Assembly: GCA_050084985.1 (NCBI GenBank)
Contig: JBITNC010000002.1
Location: 20,770,001 to 20,834,000, forward strand
Direction: 5' to 3'
DNA length: 64,000 nt
Source of the DNA: Nageia nagi
Lineage: Eukaryota; Pinophyta
Shown: positions 57,455-64,000 of the stretch, piece after piece
How positions within the stretch are numbered: position 1 is the first letter of the stretch
How the letters are laid out: each line of letters opens with the position of its first letter
Notes under the pieces: generated by a model
What the model was told of the DNA's origin: nothing
Seen by the model: the letters and a program-made list of their open reading frames with translations, nothing else
The model's database searches: none
Translations under genes and position numbers: made by a program

Positions 57455-60117
57455 TGTAGACACTCAAAATAAACTTATCTTTAATTTAATAAATAAATAA
57501 AAAACAAGTATTTTTTCTAATATATATCACATTAAAATAATTGTTGATTAAGATTGTGTAATATATGCACCGTGAACAATCTTAACCAAAGTAAATCAAG
57601 AACAACTATGGGGATAGTCTGATCTCCGGAGAAGGCTGGTTCCTTATCATTGGGCGTAGAAAAAGTAACAAGAAAGGAAATAAAAAGGAGTAGAGTGCGA
57701 GGAATTTAAGCAAAGGGCTTAGGGTAACAAGAGAAAGCAAAGGTGGATCACTAGTTCAGTGCAGGCTTTCACAGTGTGTGAAACCTTGGCCTGAATCTAG
57801 TATAGCAGCTACAGTACAAGCTCTAACTTCTAATAGTTTCCCAGCTTTACTTTACCATGTAGCAGACATAATTATACTAGAAACTCGCAATATCATTCAG
57901 GAAATAAGCTAAGCTAACACGATGTAACCAAATTAAGAATGATAATTATGAGTGCTAGATAAGAAAGGTCAAGATGGTTTCATATTACTGATAAAAACTA
58001 TAGGTCTTTGAGAACAAATGTAAAGAGCAATACTAGGTTTTTGACCCTTCTTTCACTTTATTTTCATATACTTATACTACAGTAATGATAGTTACAAGAA
58101 TTGCAAAACGAAAACATTTATAAAAAAGGCTTCAAGATTCTAGCCTTCTTTTAACTGATACTACCTACATACACCACTTGGTAGAATATTACAAAAATGG
58201 GGTAGATTGCAGATGATACAACTTCTTAATAACTATGATCCGATCTCTCGTTGGCCTCATCTCTACATTTCAGAATGCTCTACTTATCAGCTCCGGCTAT
58301 TTGATCATTCCTTGATGACCTCATCACTTCCAGGACCCAATTTCATTAAAAAATGTGAACATTATTCTCCCTATGATGTCATCTTCATACTTCCAGAATG
58401 CTCTACTCACTAGCTCCAGCTATTTGATCATTCCTTGATGACCTCATCACTTCCAGGACCCGATTTCATTCAAAAATGTGAACATCGTTCTCCCTGTGAT
58501 GTCATCGTCTCTACATTCCAGAATACTCTACTTACCGGCTCTGGCTATTTGATCACTCCTTGATGACCTCATCACTTCCAGGACCCAGTTTCATTCAAAA
58601 ATGTGAACATCATTCTCCCTGTGATGTCATCATCTCTACATTTTAGAATGCTCTACTCATCAGCTCTGGCTATTTGATCACTCTTTGCTGACCTCATCAT
58701 CTCTGGAACCTGGGCTTTTCTACAACTAAGCTTTATCATTTCCTTCCAAAATGCTTTACTCACCAACTCTGGCTATTTGATCACTCCTTGCTGACCTCAT
58801 CATCTCCGAAACTCGATCTTTACCAAAATGCGACTATCTTATCCTCTGTGACATCATCATTTTATTTCAGAACGCTTTACTTTTGGAACACTTAATTTAC
58901 GGGCTTCGACTTCTTTGATTATATCTTGCTAACCTCACCTCTTTTGAAACCTGGGCTTTTCCACAACTAAGCTTTATCCTTTCTTCTGTGACATCATCAT
59001 TTCATTCTGAAACGCTTTATCTACTGACTTCGGCCTATTTTGTTTGCTCCAGAAAAACTCCCAGGGATCTTAAAATGAACTAATGATTGCAAGTAAAGTA
59101 CACCGGGGCTTCAATAAAGAATTTATTATGTATACAATAATTATAACTCCTTATAAAAACATTAAATAAGATTTAAAATTATATTATCAGATCAATCTTT
59201 TCAAACATATATAAAACAACTGGTCTTACGACCCTTGTCATTAAAAATGACCATAGAGCGACCATTCTAATGTTAATATATAATCGCTAAAAAATCAGTG
59301 ATGATCCATGAATAGTTAAACAACAAACAAATCTAAGCCTGGAATAGCCTAGTACGTATAATTTGTAATCATGGATACAGATGGAAGATAACAACACTTA
59401 AAAATTTAGTTCAGGAGGTTACTTGGAATCTGGTGACGCCAAAACAAATGGATAACAAACCTTGAAGCTTATAAATTGAAGCTTTGTATGTGAACAAAGG
59501 GACCCAATCTTACTGTAGCGAAGCTCTGCCAAAATCAAACCAGGAGATTATTAGCAAAAGGTTGTAAGCTTGATTAATAGCAAATCTCATATCAATTATA
59601 TTTCCATATTATGTTATTCATTTGCTGATTAATATGTATGAACAGGTATGCTTTTGATGCTTCGTTCATTTTTTGTGTGCAGGGTCAATACAGGAAAAGA
59701 ATGATGGAAGTAAGTGTGAAAGAGAACAACAAGGAATAGACAAAAACACTTCAAAATTCTATGAAGATTACTCCAGTGCATACAGAGCCGATCATCGACG
59801 ATTCAAAGATCGATCGACGACGATTCACCAGATCGATAACAAAGGCCAAAGGTTTACAACGAACATAATGATGGCATAGAGAATGTAGAGTCGTGCTTCA
59901 ATTGTTACCAATCTACACTGATTGTTACCAATCCACAACGATCGCTATCGATGCTGATTAAAATAGATCAATAAAAACTCACTTTTTGTATTTAAATACT
60001 TTAGAATATAATATCATTATTATTATTGATGTGTATTGTCGAATATGTTCATGATTAATTATGTTGAATGATTTATCTATCTAAATTGCATTTTAGGTTC
60101 ATAATTTGATATACACA
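57455..60117 (+). repeat. 3' LTR of element D
   Basis: 2663 bp, TGTAGACACT...TACACA. Contains the array at 58258-59065 and the CpG-containing ACGATT cluster at 59780-59850. Confidence 0.93.
58258..59065 (+). repeat. LTR-internal tandem array of D (3' copy)
   Basis: Same structure as 23579-24395, with TGTGATGTCATC and TGTGACATCATC cores. Confidence 0.88.
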
Positions 60118-60122
60118 GGTTG

Positions 60123-60292
60123 AGGTTAATAATTGTATTTGGCAAAGTAGTGAATCTCAAATTAGATCTTTCTTACTTCACAAATATGTAAAAAGTTTTC
60201 ATCTCCGTTGTATTTTTTTGGAGGAGAACTCTCTTACTTTCTATTCTTCTTCTCTCTTATTTGCTCTATTCTAATATTGCATTAAGGAGGAG
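60123..60292 (+). other. End of element B 3' UTR and its polypurine tract
   Basis: Continues 22757 after D. It matches the A tail (2640-2809) and ends in a CTT-rich run, then AAGGAGGAG (60284-60292) before the LTR. Confidence 0.85.
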
Positions 60293-60785
60293 TGTTGGAA
60301 TGTATAATGCATTATTGTAAAGGTTGTATTAAATCTTCTATGTAAATTCACTAATACTTAAGGGTATCATTTGATACCTTAAGTATTTAAGTGAATATGA
60401 TAATGTAACTTGTCCTACACTCCATGTCATGAGCATGCCCCTTGGGTGAAAGGATGTGTATGTCATGTATTTGTACATTAGATAAAAGGGTAATCCAAAG
60501 AGGGATTTTGGCCTAGAAATAGAAGGCTCTCTCTTTATGATTATACACCAATTGTAGAGTAAAGTTATGCTATAGGATGGAAGTGTAGGAGTTGAGGTTA
60601 GGAAGATTGTAAGAGAGTTGTATTTGTGATTGAAGTAAAGATCTAGTTAGTGGATGCACTCCTAGTTGGAGGAACCACTTATATCTTGTGTTGTGAGATT
60701 GCTTTATGAATTTATTAGATGTAATTGTGAGCTTTCATGTGATCTTGGTTAATTAGGAAGTATCTTGTTAGTGTTAGTTCCTTCA
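60293..60785 (+). repeat. 3' LTR of element B
   Basis: 493 bp, TGTTGGAATG...CCTTCA. The TATA box is damaged (CTAGAAATAG at 60513-60522). Confidence 0.92.
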
Positions 60786-60832
60786 CTTCCACACCAAGAA
60801 GAAGAGCTCCCACACCAAGCTCTGATACCAAA
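60786..60832 (-). other. E leader start and primer binding site
   Basis: The plus strand reads GCTCTGATACCA at 60819-60830, a perfect minus-strand tRNA-iMet primer binding site, followed leftward by leader sequence matching G's (AGCTC..CTTCTTGGTGTGG). Confidence 0.88.
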
Positions 60833-61337
60833 TGAAAGAATTGAACTATAACAAGAACAATACTAAACTACCAAGATCACATGAAAGCTCTCATTTACAT
60901 CTAACAAACTCACAAATAAGATAATCTCACAAAGTAACTCAAGATGTAAAGTGGTTACTTCAATTAGGAGTACATCCACTAACTAGATATTTACTTCAAT
61001 CACAAATTCAACTCTCTTACAATCCTCCTAATCTCAACTCCTACACTTCTATCCTATAGCATAAATTTACTCCACAAATTAGCATGTGATCATAAAGAGG
61101 GAGCCTTTTATTTATAGGCCAAAATCCCTCTTTGGATCACCCTTTTATCCAATGTACAAAAGCATGACATGCACATTCTTTTACCCAAGGGGCATGCTCA
61201 TGACATGGAGTGTAGGACAAGTTACATTATCATATTCACTTAAATACTTAAGGTATCAAATGATACCCTTAAGTATTAGTGAACTTACATAGAATATTTA
61301 ATACAAACCTTTACAATAATGTATTATACATTCCACA
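60833..61337 (-). repeat. 5' LTR of outermost element E
   Basis: 505 bp; reverse complement of the TGTTGGAATG family. TATA box on the minus strand at 61110-61118. One A is missing from the TGTTGG end. The 3' LTR of E is not in the window. Confidence 0.88.
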
Positions 61338-61395
61338 AGTTAATATGCTACTTTACCCATAGTTTGATGAATGAATATATTTTAGTATTTTAGTG

Positions 61396-63262
<1,867 letters not shown>

Positions 63263-64000
63263 TGTAGTCACCAAAATATGATTTCTATTTTATATAAAAT
63301 CATATTTTAGGTATCAAGAGAATAAATTGTAAAAAGGTGTTGAAAGTGTCAAAAGAAACATCATAATCAATGTAATTGGTGCTAATATTAAGAAAAAACA
63401 CCACATATTAGGTAATTCATGTAGTTCTTAAGAAGTAAGGTGCTCAACTATAAAAGAATATCAAAAGCAAATCATTCCCTATCAGAGAGATTTGAAATAT
63501 ATCAACTAATGATTATTCCATCCTTGGAATAATAATGGTACTTTGTAACACCACCTATTTTAGGATCTATTATTTTCTAATCACATTAATATTATATTAC
63601 TTGAATTTGTCTCTATTCTCATGAGGTTTGTAGGTGTCAATGTTGTGAAAGAATTGATCATAAGGCATGCACAATGTGATTCTTGGATCCATAGAGCTCT
63701 AGATTTGTAAGAAAAACTTATCTTAGATGAAATATATCAAATATATGACAAAGAGGGCATATGATCCTATTTGAAAATTACATAGGTTTCCTTGGACTAC
63801 GTCTTCCATGGATGAAGTTATCAATTTACTTAGTTGTTAAGATATTTGCTCACTTATTATCGTGTTCAAGTTCTCTTGTAGTTTAGTCGTCTCCTTCTTG
63901 ATATATTCATGCATATATTTTTATAGGTAGGTGTTGATCCATTATTGAAGCTACATTAGGTCCATCTAGGTGTTGATGGTGATCACCAATTACTATAGAT
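63263..64000 (+). repeat. Possible LTR start (unconfirmed)
   Basis: The purine tract ATAGGGGGAAA is followed by TTGTAGTCACC, like a polypurine tract plus an LTR start. Shortly after, AAATATGATTTC and AAATCATATTTTAG form an inverted repeat. The other end is not seen in the window. Confidence 0.3.

Larger units (their letters stand above)
22758..60117 (+). mobile_element. Element D: large Ty3/gypsy element of the Tat lineage, split by F
   Basis: LTRs of 2672 and 2663 bp are flanked by a perfect TSD GGTTG (22753-22757 and 60118-60122). Net length without F is about 19.3 kb. The order is leader, gag, protease, G-patch-like segment, RT, RNase H, archaeal-type RNase H (aRH), integrase, an extra ORF and a long 3' UTR with a short antisense ORF. 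Size, the CX2HX4HX4C gag knuckle and the added aRH fit the Tat (Ogre/Retand-like) lineage. About 18 stops and 3 frameshifts interrupt gag-pol. The reading frame is continuous across the F insertion once one AAAAT copy is removed. Confidence 0.92.
9865..60785 (+). mobile_element. Element B: Ty1/copia retrotransposon, split by C and D
   Basis: LTRs at 9865-10358 and 60293-60785 are of the TGTTGGAATG family. Flanks are CTTCT (9860-9864) and CTTCC (60786-60790), a TSD with one transition. Joining the flanks restores a continuous E leader that matches G's leader. Removing C and D with one TSD copy each leaves 8622 bp, close to the 8635 bp of relative G. Order: LTR, primer binding site, long leader, gag-pol, 3' UTR arrays, purine tract, LTR. 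It is inactive, with many stops and frameshifts. Confidence 0.9.

Noticed and set aside
22758-60117. Endogenous pararetrovirus (caulimovirus-like)
   Set aside because: LTRs, TSD, integrase and aRH are present and no movement protein is seen; it is a Ty3/gypsy element.

Overview
The window is plant nuclear DNA made almost entirely of LTR retrotransposons. The evidence is Ty1/copia and Ty3/gypsy gag-pol reading frames, tRNA-iMet-type primer binding sites, polypurine tracts, TG...CA long terminal repeats and 5-bp target-site duplications (TSDs). Base composition is strongly AT-rich. No host gene, tRNA, rRNA or CRISPR array could be supported. A seed plant with a large, repeat-rich genome fits; nothing identifies the species.

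Layout. From 1 to 61337 the window is one nest of retrotransposons, solved here from LTR ends and TSDs. The outermost is a minus-strand copia (E): its 5' LTR is 60833-61337 and its leader continues at 60786-60832 and 7951-9864. Into E went plus-strand copia B (9865-60785; TSD CTTCT/CTTCC). A compound copia derivative (A; LTRs 2810-3287 and 7475-7950, no pol) abuts E's leader at 7950. B was hit by a small Reina-like chromovirus C (16492-21420; TSD CATTT) and by a large Tat-lineage Ty3/gypsy element D (22758-60117; TSD GGTTG; about 19.3 kb after removing inserts). D was hit by a minus-strand SIRE-like copia F (30921-48949; TSD AAAAT; about 9.4 kb net). F's left LTR was hit by a young copia G (31480-40114; TSD CTTAC; 8635 bp; LTRs differ at 3 of 496 positions). 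B without its inserts is 8622 bp, almost the length of its relative G, which supports the reconstruction.

All elements are broken, mostly by in-frame stops that look like C-to-T (or G-to-A) changes and only rarely by frameshifts. G keeps one frame over 1306 codons but has five such stops.

Most interesting points: (1) the LTRs of the unrelated elements D (gypsy) and F (copia) share a homologous tandem-repeat array rich in decayed TGACGTCA-like sites; (2) D carries an extra ORF after integrase encoding two diverged copies of an unrecognised domain of about 125 residues; (3) the copia 3' UTRs hold tandem hairpins with compensatory base changes; (4) the copia leaders have a conserved splice donor and an acceptor directly before the gag ATG, implying a leader intron of about 3 kb; (5) B and G share Lys at the catalytic Glu position of integrase.

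From 61338 to 64000 there is a long AT dinucleotide tract and AT-rich sequence with no recognisable gene, plus a possible LTR start near 63263.
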